Assembly (NCBI GenBank): GCA_032629725.1
Contig: JAFEVB010000015.1
Span: 2,232,001-2,296,000, forward strand
Reading direction: 5' to 3'
From: Gremmenia infestans
Lineage: Eukaryota > Ascomycota > Leotiomycetes > Helotiales > Hamatocanthoscyphaceae
DNA: 64,000 nt
Part shown: piece by piece, positions 1 to 12,212 of the stretch
How positions within the stretch are numbered: the stretch's first letter is position 1
How the letters are laid out: each line of letters starts with the position of its first letter
Position numbers and translations under genes: made by a program
Notes under the pieces: model-generated
The model's database searches: none
What the model was told of the DNA's origin: nothing
What the model saw: the letters and a program-made list of their open reading frames with translations, nothing else

Positions 1-344
1 CTCCCGGAATATTGTCATTGCCAGGCATGTCTCCGTAATCGCGAACCACGACTTCTCGTATAGCTGCTCAATTTCGAGGGGTCGGAGTGCTCCATAGAAA
101 AGCCGTTGCAGCCAATATATGAATGTGCCGTAGAGAAAGAGGATGAGGTTGATGAGTATCTGCGAAGCTGTTAGCTATGATTTGTCCGCCGGGTCCGGGG
201 TTTGTCAAGTACCATCAAGCACAAGTTGCTCTGAGACAAATATACACATGCTGAATAGAAGTTCGCGCGCTGTGTAAATGCAGAAACAATCACCCCTCCT
301 GCCAAAACCGTAGAAACCCCAGCGTAGTATGATAACCTCGTCAT
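1..344 (-). CDS. hrd1: ERAD E3 ubiquitin ligase Hrd1, N-terminal part (cut by left edge)
   Basis: Hrd1 is a multi-pass ER-membrane RING ubiquitin ligase that ubiquitinates misfolded proteins for retrotranslocation and proteasomal degradation. Read on the minus strand, exon 1 (344..213, 44 codons) begins MTRLSYYAGVSTVLAGG and contains the first membrane segment and the family-typical RANFYSACVYLSQSN stretch. A 53-bp intron (212..160, GT...AGCTAACAG...CAG) joins in phase 0 to exon 2 (159..1 and beyond), which gives a second hydrophobic helix and then LRPLEIEQLYEKSW and ITETCLAMTIFRE, the signature of Hrd1/synoviolin between the first membrane helices. The remaining helices, RING domain and C-terminus lie left of the window. 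I recognised the family from these motifs; the truncation is only the window boundary. Confidence 0.9.
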
Positions 345-355
345 CTCTGGCAGAT

Positions 356-381
356 GCGGTGGTTGCGGTGGTTGCGGTGGT
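356..381. repeat. GCGGTGGTT tandem repeat in hrd1 5' leader
   Basis: Nearly three copies of the 9-mer GCGGTGGTT lie 12 bases upstream of the hrd1 start codon (minus strand), so they probably sit in the 5' untranslated leader. On the transcribed strand the unit reads AACCACCGC. Confidence 0.8.
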
Positions 382-673
382 AGCGTTTCCGAGTTTCCAA
401 ATTGTGGTGCTGTGGATGACAGATTATTTTAGGAAGTTCTCAGCTTGGATCCAGATCGCGGGTGTCCTTGCTGGCTCAGAAGAACTATGTGCCCATATTT
501 CGAATGATTGCGGTAGTCTAACAAAGCTCTAGATGTCGTTTGTTGGTTATAGTAAATGTGGCCTTGTACGCCTCTTGGGAGTCGGGAAAACAATACTCCG
601 CCCCGCCCCGCTCCTGTCGGCGTTGGCATTCAAAACTTGGGATTCAAGCAATCGTATAATCGCATTGCACTAT

Positions 674-700
674 GTAGGAGTAGGAGTGGGAGTAGGAGTA
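674..700. repeat. GTAGGA-type short tandem repeat
   Basis: About four imperfect copies of a GTAGGA/GTGGGA hexamer in the gene-poor interval. No function is evident. Confidence 0.7.
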
Positions 701-3700
701 AGCATTATCTATTACTTCTAATTTCACATCTCTTGTTATAGACTGACCGGTGAAGTTCCAACCATTCACCAAACATATCCGAGTATTTAAGTAAGGTCCA
801 GTTCTGCAAGACCCAAAACGAAGCATGTAGAGCAAGGGCATGATGGACCCAACGTCCCGCCTTCCAATTATCTACAACTTTCGGTACATGCTGACCCCGG
901 ACTTGTTGATGAGAATCAAGAGGGGAGTCATCGTGAAGCGTGATTTTATCTATGGTTCATATGGACGCGGAAGACGTTAGGCTAATGGACCCCTTTGGTT
1001 AAGACCAAGGCCTGGAAGAAATCCAATCGCTGTGAGGAACGTCCTAATTCATAGACAATACGAGAGAATCATGTAGTAAGGTATACTCTCTCGGCCTGCA
1101 ATTCAGCCCTACATATATCTTCGGGGGAGGTGCCTCGCCGGCGACCATAGCACCCCCCTACGAGATGAGTTGATAACTTGATATGTATAATACCATCATA
1201 TCAACCTGAGAGATACCTAATGTTTGGCTCACAAGGTAATTACTAGGCTACGAGGACTGCATTCATGAAGAACTGGAGTTTTAATGCCTTGGGTTGAGAA
1301 CAGGCATACTACTATTCCATGAAAAACCTCACTTAGTCAGAAGGGACGTCTTGTGAAGATGGATTTGTTCTTTGAAACAAACTTATAGGGCCTGCCACAC
1401 GAGATCTTGTCAAAACTCACATATACGCGACAAATATGCCGGTTTGCGCGACGTCTCGTACAAGAATACCAGGTTCACTAAGTGAGGCTGTGAAAATATG
1501 AGGCTTTGATGGGAGATCCTTAATCCCTTTTATTGCTCTGAATTTCCCTCCTTGGAGAAGTATGCAAAGAATCATATTGGTAAGTGAGAACCCAACTGCT
1601 AGGCAAAACATACTACTGTGTTGTCCTGGATGTCATGGGATCTGGATAGGCAAGTAAAAGGGGTTCGATTGACTTTCCGATCCATAAATCGATGTTCAGT
1701 TTGAATTCAATGGAAACTATGAACGCTTGAAATATTCATTCTTTTCGCCTTTTAAGGATGCATGAAACTGTGACGAGAATGTACTGCAGAAAATAAGTTC
1801 ACCGCTCACCAACCGTTCCAACAACATTTTCAAATTGAAACCTTCCCCCATTCCTTCGCGACCACATGCTCGATCAGTTCCCTAGAACTCCTGCAGACCT
1901 CCGCTTGACTGGAGTAAGCTTAATGACAATTTTTGACCTTGTCCCACAGCACTATTGCCACGCAAAAATAGCCACTGGAGAATCATTCGCATGATCAGCT
2001 GATCCAAGCCACTTTGGCCTGATACGCCTTGGCCTTGCGATCTGATCTGGTACAATATCCGTTGTACGCGGTCGAGACTTCGGCCAGCAAGTTACCACTC
2101 TATTTGAAGCTGCTTTTGTGCATCAGAAGGATTGGGCTTATCGATACTTCAATGCCCCATCTTGATTTCTTTCACACACCGCAGATTCAGGATCCAGGAT
2201 TAGAATTATATCTCCAAACTATCGATGTGAAGCATCTCGGCTCTCTTGTACCTGCGTACTATATATTGAGGTTGCACTCAGAACGCCACAAAGCATGTCA
2301 AAAATAGAAGAGGGGTTCTTGAATTTCTCGACTGTCCTACAGAAGAAGCATAGAGGCAGCCAAGCAAAGCATCCAGACTTCGATATCACGCGGCGGTCGT
2401 ATTATACCGAGACCGAGGCATCTGCCACCTCTTCAAGAGCATCGCATTGCTGTTGTACGATACGAGTACTGTACAAACCGGCGCTGTACGTACATGTCGA
2501 ACGGAGACTTCCACAACCAGGTATACCTACCGTACCTCATGCTTGTCTCTTCACACAAAAATCCACTACCGTGTACGTGGTAACGGGTGGCATACTGCGA
2601 TAGAGCACGGACAACATATTTCCCCGCTGCACCATTCTCAAATCAGTCCCCCCTTCGCCTAAACATTGCTCTTTAGGAAAGGGGTGGTCTGGTGGTGTAC
2701 CATGAGCCAGGGCCCAGCAAGCATTGGCATGTTTCTGGGGGTTTCGGGACTGCACTGCACCGGCGCAGAAAAAAGATAAGATACAAGTCCAGATGGGCAG
2801 GGTTCTCATGTCTTTAAGCACATTGGGCAGCAGAGGCTAGATCGGCCGGCAGGACTCGCATTGGTCGGCCTGCGACTCAGTCCCACCTGCTTGGGTCTCA
2901 AGTCGCCGACCTTGGCATATATCTTACCAATTTTGGCAGCATAGAGTTGCACTGCAGCATCCACGTGGGCTCCCCATCCCCCATTTCCACAGTCTCCCCA
3001 GGCTCAATTAATATATTTTCCCGCGAGCTAACTAACCTTAATCAGAACAGACTGACTTGTTTCTGTAGAATGGAGATCAATATCTAGCCATCATTATTCA
3101 ACAATTGCCCATCAAGTAAGAGATTTCTGTTCAGGGTACCTTTGTATCCCGTCCCTACTTTACCAAAATACCCCTAAGATGGCGGGTACGGAGTACTAGA
3201 CGATTAACCAGGGGCTTACAAATAAGCTTTGCTCTGGCAGAGCCATCAAGCCAATCAAGCAGAGGATCATTTAGCTCACCAGGCTTACACTTTTACGGAG
3301 ATAAACCCGCGGAGTGGAGTTTCTGTGGCACAGGCTAATTGGCCCTTGTCCCCTTCATCTTATCCAACCTCTCGCATGGCACAGTAAGAGCCTCATGAGA
3401 GTGTGAGTTTAAAAATAAAAACCTTGAGGGTTGCAAGATTGCGACACGAGGTAACAGGGTAGCACATGAGCGGCATCTTTCCAATATCAATTTGACCCGG
3501 TCTAATGGGACATTCAGATCATTTAGCCATGTGGTCGTAGGATCACTGTGTAAGTCTTTTAAGTTCGACTTATACGCAGTACGAAGCATCACTACTTCGG
3601 AATATGCTTGCAATAGTGGCATCCTACCATGCACGTACCGACCGCTATGTGCTCTAGTATGTCTAGAACCTGGTCAAAGGCAATTCTGACCACTTGATAA

Positions 3701-6700
3701 GGGATATTTCCTAATCTTAAATTCAACTCTAAAGCTACCATCTTCCAAGTTGAGTTTAAAATTCCTGTCCAGAGGAGCACTAACCTTATTGGCAATATGT
3801 AATCTGCCCGCTCCTCAAGGATCGATCTGACACCAACGTGGCAGCCCATCAAGATATCGAAATGGCGCCTTCCCCCACGAGTCAACAGGTGCGACAGCCA
3901 ATCAAATCGGACGCGGGAGAACTCCAACTCCGCATTCATTATCCCTAAGACCCTCGGATGAGAGCACGGACTATTGGGTTTATTTGCGGATGCTTGCAAT
4001 ATCACATCAATAGCATTTCGAATAAGTCTGTAACATGTTGATAGAGTCAAGATATGCAGCAGAGTTACAACAGCAGGTCACAACCGAGTTCTAAATCCAG
4101 TTGAGAGCTAGACTGACTCCCTATCCCATCCTTCGGTTTGACATGCCTCAAAGATATACGACTGGCTCTGCGCTAGATTGAGAGGCTTCAAGCTTAGTAA
4201 CAACCTTGGGAATCAAGCGGCGGAAAGGCAAAGTGCTCCAGGATAACCCCGCAGAGAACTAATCTTACCCACAAAGAGAATATTTGACAGAAACACAAGT
4301 CTGTGAGTCTGAGGTCGACTCCGATGAAATGCGGACGCCATCAACCATAATGGAAGCTGAGGGAGCATTCTTTGTTGAAACGATTTACCTTCTTTAGACG
4401 CTCACTGCATAATCGAAGTCACATCGATCTAGATCACCTTCATGATTTGCACAGCACGACCGTTAGACTCACCGTCGCCGGGTTGCTCAGTAATTCTGTG
4501 ACACCGAGTGCTGTACTTGCCATTTGGCGCAACTAATTCGTCTGAATCAGCGGGATACATGCAGTCATCGCCGTCTTCTTCAAACGCTCTGCCCTACGGT
4601 GAAAAGGAGGGGTCTATTGGTTCGAGTACGATGGAACCCAATTGGTGGTGACCTTTCTCCGCAAAATCGACTACTGACGGCGAGCCCGAAGCCAGGGAAG
4701 CGATCGAGGGCAATTGGCTCGGCGAATGGGAATCCAGATCTCCACCCTAAGCCCTACACAGGGCCAGGATCTCGACTAGGGGGAGGGGTTCCTGGGAAGG
4801 TTCAGGGAATGTTCAGGGGTTGGGTTACAAGCACAGGCCATCGATGAGCCATGGCCACGAGACGCCCATGGTAGTGGGCGAGGCTGTGCACTGCAGGCTC
4901 TAATGTACTGAACAGTGAACCCTACAGTAAAATATTTCAGACACCCCAAGCGCCCAAACGAGAAATACGAAAGGGTGGGGCATGTTATGGGCTTCCCTCA
5001 GGGACAAGCATATGGTATCATTACTAAGGTTCGTCAATGTTAGTTTCCTGTTTTGAGTTCTGACCACATAGATAGTTACTGATTCAAATTACAACACATG
5101 TATAGAGCCATCCTTTTAAGCTTTAGAAATCAGGATGCGAAGGATTTTTGGTCACTGCAGACTTGGGAGGGAAAATCGCATATTGCCATGTATCCCGTAT
5201 GGGAACTGGACGCTGCATTTTTGGCGAGGTACTATACTAAAGGTCACATGAATCTCATGCCTACACGACTACGACACCGTAAACCATTCCAACGTTCCTC
5301 ATAATCTAAGGGAAATTGAGTTGGTCTACAGATCTGACTATATACAAACAGGGCAAGCCTTGCCTTGGAATGAAAACCCGCACTTTCCGTTGAAAGTAGC
5401 TTCCGGTCTTCAACGGCTCCTTTTGTTTTAGAGTCTAAATTGAGAGCCAGTCAAACCAACAGATGCCCAATTCTCAGGATAAGGTTCTCACGCCAAGGGG
5501 AAGATATTTAGAATTGCGAAAAGAATGGTTGACCAATTGAGTGTGCTAATGACCATAAGGCTGAGATGAGACTCATATCCGATGACCTGCGTCGGCGAGG
5601 TTGACTGACCCCGGACGCACACGACAGGAGAAGATTCTGCGATGAAAGGGTCCAATCCTTCTGCACCCCAGCGGGCCAGAGAAAGCAAGTTGGAGATCTC
5701 CATTTCCTACAGTCCGCATACGGCAGTCCACCGAGGCAGCAAGAAATAAGGGGCAAGGCAAGTCCTCTCGCTCTGCAGGCGTCCACTGATAGACATCTTC
5801 CAAGAAATCAATGACTTCTTTACTCCGTGAATCTGCCTCGCGAGATACGCTACCGCTCCCGTCCGGGCTCTTCAGGGGTAGTGCAGGCCAGGACATCTGT
5901 TAGTGCCTATTAAGACAGGGGCATGGAACTCCGATGACCTGCCCCAATCTCACCGGTATTTGTTATGACGCATTTCTGGGAATGATACCTACTTGAGCAG
6001 TTGGAATTACGGACTTGTGGAGTGACTGTTATGCTAGCGCTGCATGTCGCGGTATTCTGTTCACAAAACAGTGAGAAATGACGATGGTATCTCCATGAGG
6101 CACAGCACAGCCTCTTTGCGCAGCCCTGCAAAAAACACTTTTCATGTGCCGACTCGGCGGCCGTGAAGGGACTCAAGAGGAGAGAGGTGGAGGGGACATG
6201 GAGAGGAAACTATTTTAAGAGGGGGCCACCCTTACCCCTATTCGGTTATTCTAACACTCCTTCGTATAAGAGCCAATCGTTTCGACAAGGTAAGCACAAT
6301 GAGCCACACTTTTCTCCGGAACAGGTAAGCCAGAGTCTGTCCCCCTTGACCGAGCGCCACAGTAGTGTTGGTGCGTCCGTAAGCGTCCGCTGGCAGTACC
6401 TATGTACTTCGTACGAAAGTACAGTGATTACATACGCAGAATTGTCAGAGCCGCGAAGGCTTGATGCTCTGCTCTTCCAACGAAACTCGGCGTTCTGGAA
6501 ACTATGCTACCGGACTCATTCCAACTTGCATCCAGGCAACGAGAGGATGTTGTGGCCGGATGACTGCGAGATTATCCCCTCATATATGTGGCTTGGGAAC
6601 AGAGGCCCTCTCTCGTTTCTCGACCACTCTCATGCCCTCGAGTTCTCTCCGATCTCCAATCTCCAATAATCTCAAACATGCTGTCCGGACTCTAGACCTT

Positions 6701-7130
6701 TGCCAGCGAACGAGATGCAATAACTTCAACGGGCTTAGTGGCAGATCTAACTACAACCCACCTTTCTGAGAAAGGCTCGGTGAAGCGAATCAGGACATGG
6801 GGCTCGAACTTTAAAGCTCCTTCCCCAGTCGTAAGATAGTCGCTTATTCTCTTTAAGGTAGTGAGGTAGTGAGATCTGCAAGTGCAACCCAGAAGAGGCT
6901 GGCATTCTGCCACACTCTACAAATCCGTGGCCGCCGTAGTAAGTACGAGTAAGATAGTGAGTGGCATTTTCATTATTTTCCTCTGTATTTTCTACCTGTA
7001 ATACTGCGAAGTATATTTGGGTCAGTCCTGGTTCGGGCATCACAAACCCACGTTTCTAGAGCGTAATCGCGTGTACGAGTACGATCATGTACAACTCCTG
7101 TACTTGTAGGTAGCAAGATGCGGAGATGCA

Positions 7131-7150
7131 ACTGCACTGCACTGCACTGC
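7131..7150. repeat. (ACTGC)4 tandem repeat
   Basis: Four perfect copies of the pentamer ACTGC, followed by a degenerate copy. It lies about 1 kb upstream of the C2H2 gene start. Confidence 0.85.
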
Positions 7151-8147
7151 GTTGTGCTGGTTGGAAAAGAAGTCTGAATCTTTTCCATCATCTCCTCTGA
7201 CCGACTCGACCGGACATCGCCATAGCACGTCGCCCTAACCATGCAACTTTCCCCTGTGAGCGAGCGTCCCAACCAAACATTCCCAGATGGGTACCCGCTT
7301 GGGGATAAGGCTGTGTTGCTTGCGGTGCATGTACGGACGGCGGACGGTGAGCATTGGGGACAGTGTAGAGAACGCCACGCGAGATATGCTAGCTGGGCAT
7401 GCCAGAAGTAGTCGCCAACACCTGCAACACTACCCTGAGCCGATCGAGTTTGGACTGTCGTAGGCATCAGGTAAGGCTCTCCGGGGTCATTTTGGATAAC
7501 AGGGGCCAAACCCATGCAGACTCTGATGCCTGCACCCACTGTAAGCCCTTGTCCTTGCCCTGTGGGTGGGCTTAGCAGTCGAGAGCACCTCTTGACGGCT
7601 CTGCGACGGACCAATATTATTATAATCCTTGAGGTGCCCCCAATTCAGAAGATGGACATCATCCTCCAGACCACTCACTCACTCTACCTCGACACTCAAA
7701 CATATCGACTTGGCAATAACAAGGCACCCATCTGACCGCATTATACTTAATCTTACTACTCTACCCAACTTATTCCTTTTTCCTCATCACTCTCCACCAC
7801 ACCCACCACATATCATATATAGTCACCCCTCCTGTCTTGGGACATACCAAACCAACACACTCACTCTTTGATCCACCCTTCCCAGTCTTCGCTCGCTACC
7901 TCCCGCGCAGGTGTGATCCAACCAATCGTTCACAGAAGCCGAGCTTGATTGCGATCATAAAGTCTAAACATCCTTTCGCATCTACAATCTTCTGCACCGT
8001 GGATTTTCCTACCAGGAAGAGGTACGACTTTTACACCATTGAAGCTCGATTTTATCTGCAACATGTTCTAACCATGTATCTATATAGCCGGCGATAGTGG
8101 CTTCCACCCGGACAACAGCCAACCATCACCGTCTCAATACAACAAAA

Positions 8148-10487
8148 ATGGTTTCACTCGCATCACATACCTACAATATGTTAAATAATATTGGCGAGAG
8201 GGAAGAGGCCGATTTCCCACTCTACCCAGATCCACAGAACATGTTCTCACCAGCTTTCCCATTCATGCAAAACATACAGATGGAGAACGGCTATCCAAGG
8301 AACTTCGAGGGATTTCCTGCTAGCTCGCCGTTCAATTCGACAACAATGTATGCAACCGAAGCGCCCCAATACCTAGAGTCTCCAGAGTTGAGAGGAGCGC
8401 CATCAAACTACTCCACCGCCTCAGGAGCATCTGCTGCTTCCTCGGCAGTGGGCTCACCACACTCGGTCAACGGTCACAATGTCCCAATCCCAGAGTGGGC
8501 ACCACAGGGTCTGGGTTTAAACCCATCGATAGTCGGATACGATAGTTACCCCTCAGGCAATGAGTACTCCTTCACATCTTCAGGTATGGAAGAATTTGAT
8601 TTGAGTTTCAATTCAGCCAAGCCAAATGGCTTTGTTGGTGAGTGTCAAAAAGTCTCTAGATCTCGTCAGCACGGTTCGATCTCATCACATTGCGAGTCTC
8701 TTTCTTCATTGTCAACTTTTGTCCCTTCTCCAAGTACCTTGAGTTCGCCCTTCGACGGCCAGAAGAGCGTGCCTTTCAATTCAGGGTCATTGGCTTCACC
8801 AGTTACACCCAACAGCGCGACAAAGGAGCCTAGAGATGACTGGTTCAAATCTCCAAATTCGGCGCTTTCAAATTCTCCTACTTCTTCGCGGCGACCTTCT
8901 CAAGCTTTCAACCCATCACGCTTCGCCTCAACGAGTTCCGCCGGCCGGCCTCAAGATTTGCGATCCCCCGTTTCTATTGTCTCGCAACCATCAACTCAGT
9001 CATCTGCCGCATATCATCCATCTCCTTTCTTTTCTCAGTCTAGCGGCAATTTTGTGCCTCCTCTTGAATCATCCTGTTGGTTTCCTCTGTCAATCCAGCA
9101 CCATGCCATTTTGAAACACCAAACAAGTTTGAATGATATGCTAACGACTTCTTCTTCAGATCCCTCCATTCTGCACCCTCAATATATTGGACGGCCACCT
9201 TCCACGGCTCAATCCAATGATGCCTATCAACCACCTGCTTATCCCGGATCGCCTTCCCTCTCGCAGATGTCTAGGAGCCCTCGGCCTGTCAGACAGGGCA
9301 GCTCATCTCCTTATTTGAACACACAATATGGATATCCCTATCCACCACCAAGAAGACCATCATTGGCATCACACCAGTCTTATAGTAGTCAAGATGGTTA
9401 CAGCGGTGAAGATGCAAAGGAGAAAGGACGTTGCACATACCCAGAGTGCGGGAAAGTATTCAAGGATTTGAAGGCACATATGTTGACCCATCAGACCGAG
9501 CGTCCTGAAAAGTGCCCCATCCAGACTTGTGACTACCACATCAAAGGCTTCGCACGAAAGTACGACAAAAACCGACACACTTTAACCCATTACAAAGGGA
9601 CAATGGTGTGCGGCTTTTGCCCAGGTTCTGGATCAAATGCCGAAAAGTCGTTCAATCGCGCTGATGTTTTCAAGAGACATTTGACCTCAGTCCACGCGGT
9701 TGAGCAGACTCCTCCCAATTCCCGGAAGAAGACTTCTAGCAACATCAACAACGGGAAAGCACTTTCAGGATACGCACCCGATGCCACTGGAAAGTGTTCA
9801 ACCTGCTCGGCCACTTTCAGCAATGCTCAAGACTTCTATGAGCATCTGGATGACTGTGTGCTCCGAATTGTCCAACAGGAGGAGCCGTCCGAGGCAATCA
9901 ATGCCGCGCGTCTCGCAGAGGTGGAACAGGATCAGGCTGTGCATGATACTCTGCGCAGCAACCAACTGCCAACTACCACCCAAAACATGTACTCAGCAGA
10001 TGAGGATGAAGATGAGGAAGACTTTGACGACGATAACGATGATGATTTCACACTCCGAGCGAAGGGATCACGAAAAGGCCGTGGGAGCAGGAATCCTGCC
10101 AATGGCGTGCAAAAGTCACGCGGACTCACACACTCCAAGGGAGGCGTGACGTTGAACTCCAAGGGTCGCAAGAAGCGCAAGGACTACCCTTCATCCTGGG
10201 GCTGCCCTTCTGCACAGATGAAGCTGAAGAAGCGCGTTTTGTGCGTGTTTGATGGGCCGCGTCGTCTCTGGAAAGACGACATGATGCTCGACACGAACTA
10301 TGAGGTCCGTATGAAGCTCAATGACGATAAGGCTTATGTCACAGACCTGGACGTTCAGACGATGCGCCGAGCGAATGCCTTCCATAATTCTACTGAGGAG
10401 GAGAAGGGTCCCTGGATCGCTGATGACCTTACTGGTATTAACGGTATGGATTTGGAGAAGTTGATGGAGGTTAAGCAGGAGCAATAA
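8148..10487 (+). CDS. C2H2 zinc-finger transcription factor
   Basis: Probable sequence-specific nuclear regulator; the target is not identifiable. The start is placed at the ATG at 8148 (MVSLASHTYNML), since upstream in-frame codons lack an ATG. Residues 1-425 are low-complexity Ser/Pro/Tyr/Gln-rich, typical of activation regions. Zinc-finger-like motifs begin near residue 429: CTYPECGKVF...H-x3-H, a second finger starting CPIQTC, and a third starting CGFCPGSGS with H-x4-H. A CSTC...H...C motif near residue 550 could be a fourth degenerate finger. Next come an acidic run (DEDEDEEDFDDDNDDDF), a basic run (KGRKKRKDYP) that could be a nuclear signal, and a C-terminal block containing KKRVLCVFDGPRRLW. 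The single frame gives 779 residues. Positions 9076-9159 look like an 84-bp in-frame intron (GTTGGT, GCTAAC, TTCTTCAG), so the true product may be about 751 residues. Family assignment is firm, the ortholog name is not. Confidence 0.85.
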   Translation: MVSLASHTYNMLNNIGEREEADFPLYPDPQNMFSPAFPFMQNIQMENGYPRNFEGFPASSPFNSTTMYATEAPQYLESPELRGAPSNYSTASGASAASSAVGSPHSVNGHNVPIPEWAPQGLGLNPSIVGYDSYPSGNEYSFTSSGMEEFDLSFNSAKPNGFVGECQKVSRSRQHGSISSHCESLSSLSTFVPSPSTLSSPFDGQKSVPFNSGSLASPVTPNSATKEPRDDWFKSPNSALSNSPTSSRRPSQAFNPSRFASTSSAGRPQDLRSPVSIVSQPSTQSSAAYHPSPFFSQSSGNFVPPLESSCWFPLSIQHHAILKHQTSLNDMLTTSSSDPSILHPQYIGRPPSTAQSNDAYQPPAYPGSPSLSQMSRSPRPVRQGSSSPYLNTQYGYPYPPPRRPSLASHQSYSSQDGYSGEDAKEKGRCTYPECGKVFKDLKAHMLTHQTERPEKCPIQTCDYHIKGFARKYDKNRHTLTHYKGTMVCGFCPGSGSNAEKSFNRADVFKRHLTSVHAVEQTPPNSRKKTSSNINNGKALSGYAPDATGKCSTCSATFSNAQDFYEHLDDCVLRIVQQEEPSEAINAARLAEVEQDQAVHDTLRSNQLPTTTQNMYSADEDEDEEDFDDDNDDDFTLRAKGSRKGRGSRNPANGVQKSRGLTHSKGGVTLNSKGRKKRKDYPSSWGCPSAQMKLKKRVLCVFDGPRRLWKDDMMLDTNYEVRMKLNDDKAYVTDLDVQTMRRANAFHNSTEEEKGPWIADDLTGINGMDLEKLMEVKQEQ

Positions 10488-11122
10488 GCCCGCTTCTTCC
10501 CTCTCTTCTACAGTTATGATGAGATTTATGTGTTATGAAGATACCTTTCTTGCCTACAACTTTTTGAACTTCATTATTTTTTACTTCTCGGCGCTTAGGG
10601 GACGGGGAATAGGGACGATACCACTACTACTAAAGAAAAAAGCATATTTTCTCAGTCATCATCATCATCATCAATCAGCATGTATGCATCAGACGAGCGG
10701 GGAAAGTGTTTTAAGCGTTGTTATCATAGTTCATCAGCCATCTCTCTTCTTCCAGTTTTCGGCCGGTCCGTCAAAGCGTGTTTGAAATAGCTGCATGGGA
10801 GGAAGAATGTGATTTTAGTAGAGATAATGATTCAATATAAGAGTAATTGATCTCTTAAACAATACTATCTCTTGACTAGGAACGTGAAGTGAGAGAAACT
10901 TGATGAAGATCAAACAGAAACAGTCGCATGAATTCTCCTTCACCTTAGGCGGTGAGGCTAGAATGGCAGAATTCTTTACCCCTCCAAAAAGTCAACAAAA
11001 TCTCAGCTCCTACCCCTCCACCCTCCAACATCTTGGTCTGGTAACCTTACCTTCCTTACTTCTCACTTCCACAACTCCACCCCATTCCACTCCACGCACG
11101 CAGTTTGACCAAACCCCCCAAA
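10488..11122. other. intergenic: 3' end of C2H2 gene and promoter of methyltransferase
   Basis: About 630 bases between two plus-strand genes. It contains an (ATC)6-like run at 10656-10673 and a C-rich, T-rich promoter-like tract from about 10990 up to the next start codon. No further gene was seen. Confidence 0.6.
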
Positions 11123-11968
11123 ATGCTCACCGACAAAATCCACTTCCCAAACCCCTCCACAGAGCCCGAAGACATCCTCTCATCCTCCCTCGGCGTCATC
11201 TTCCCAGACGACATAACCAACCAACACGGCGACTCCCTCACCCCCATAATCTACCTCTCGCCGGCACACGGCGCGATCCACCTAACGCTAGCAGATCCGC
11301 AGGGCGAGGATAACCGGCGGCTGTTCTCGCACTTCCTGTGGAATGCGGCGGTGCTGTTGGCGGAGTATATGGAGGAGGGCGGGCCGGAGTGGGGTGTAGC
11401 GGGGATGAGTGTGTTGGAGGTTGGGGCGGGGACCGGATTGGGAGGCTTGGTTGCTTGTTTGAGGGGCGCGCGGAGGACGGTCGTTAGTGATTATCCGGCA
11501 AAGGAGGTGTTGGGGAATATTCGGGCGAATGTGGAGCGGAATGTTACGGTGCGGAGGGGGAAAGAAGGGGAAGGAAAGGGATTGGGTGAGATTGAGGTAC
11601 AGGGACATGAGTGGGGGGTTCTGGATGATGGGTTTGCGGTGGAGAATAAGGGCGCGTTTGGGAGGGTTCTGGTGGCGGATTGTCTGTGGATGCCATGGCA
11701 GCATGGGAGTTTGCGGAAGAGTATTGCTTGGTTTTTGAGTGAGGAGGGCAGGGCGTGGGTTGTGGCTGGGTTTCATACGGGGAGGGAGAAGATGAGGGGG
11801 TTTTTTGATGAGGGCGCGTGTAGGGAAGATGGGTTGGTTGTGGAGAGGATTTGGGAGAGGAATGCAGATGGGGCTGAGAGGGTGTGGGTTGAGGATAGGG
11901 GGATAGAGGATGTTACGGAGAGGAAAAGGTGGTTAGTTGTTGCTGTGCTTAAGAAAGCTACTGGATGA
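11123..11968 (+). CDS. nnt1: Nnt1/Efm7-type SAM-dependent methyltransferase
   Basis: A 281-residue class I methyltransferase. The start is the ATG at 11123 (MLTDKIHFPNP). The SAM-binding motif I reads VLEVGAGTGLGGLVA, followed at motif II by VVSDYPAKEVLGNI. Upstream is SHFLWNAAVLLAEYME, resembling the LWNAA segment of the fungal family annotated as nicotinamide N-methyltransferase (S. cerevisiae Nnt1, also called Efm7, which methylates elongation factor eEF1A). Activity on nicotinamide versus a protein N-terminus cannot be decided from sequence. It is a single exon. The coding strand switches from strongly C-rich to strongly G-rich near 11290. It is followed by a tail-to-tail neighbour 244 bases away. 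A related lysine methyltransferase of the METTL21 group is the main alternative. Confidence 0.75.
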   Translation: MLTDKIHFPNPSTEPEDILSSSLGVIFPDDITNQHGDSLTPIIYLSPAHGAIHLTLADPQGEDNRRLFSHFLWNAAVLLAEYMEEGGPEWGVAGMSVLEVGAGTGLGGLVACLRGARRTVVSDYPAKEVLGNIRANVERNVTVRRGKEGEGKGLGEIEVQGHEWGVLDDGFAVENKGAFGRVLVADCLWMPWQHGSLRKSIAWFLSEEGRAWVVAGFHTGREKMRGFFDEGACREDGLVVERIWERNADGAERVWVEDRGIEDVTERKRWLVVAVLKKATG

Positions 11969-12212
11969 AGTTTTGATACGACGATGATCTGAGTGTGAAT
12001 GGGACGCCCAATCTCTTTCACAAATAAAATAATGTGGGAGATTAAGAAGCAAAGATATGGTCAGCAACTGAGGTGAGGTCGAATCAATTCTATGTTCCAG
12101 GTTTGTTGGCAAGGAAGCTAACGAAGGCTAGCTATGACTAAATGCTTTTTACAAGCACAAGTACGAGTCCGGTAGTCTCTTTCTAAATCAAAGAGTAGTA
12201 TAACCCAGTATG

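Larger units (their letters stand above)
345..8147. other. gene-poor interval of 7.8 kb
   Basis: Between the hrd1 start and the C2H2 gene at 8148 I find no reading frame with recognisable protein features. The longest frames (such as 3592-4050 minus and 6973-7614 minus) have irregular composition and no domain, and no plausible exon chain. The stretch is mixed in composition with short GTAC-rich motifs (2460-2500, 3186-3196, 6404-6422, 7070-7110) and simple repeats. The last 500 bases (about 7650-8147) are pyrimidine- and A-rich, as expected for the promoter and leader of the downstream gene. No transposon ends or long repeats were seen. Confidence 0.5.

Noticed and set aside
3592..4050. 152-residue minus-strand frame
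   Set aside because: No domain, irregular composition, no splice-linked neighbours; most likely a chance frame.
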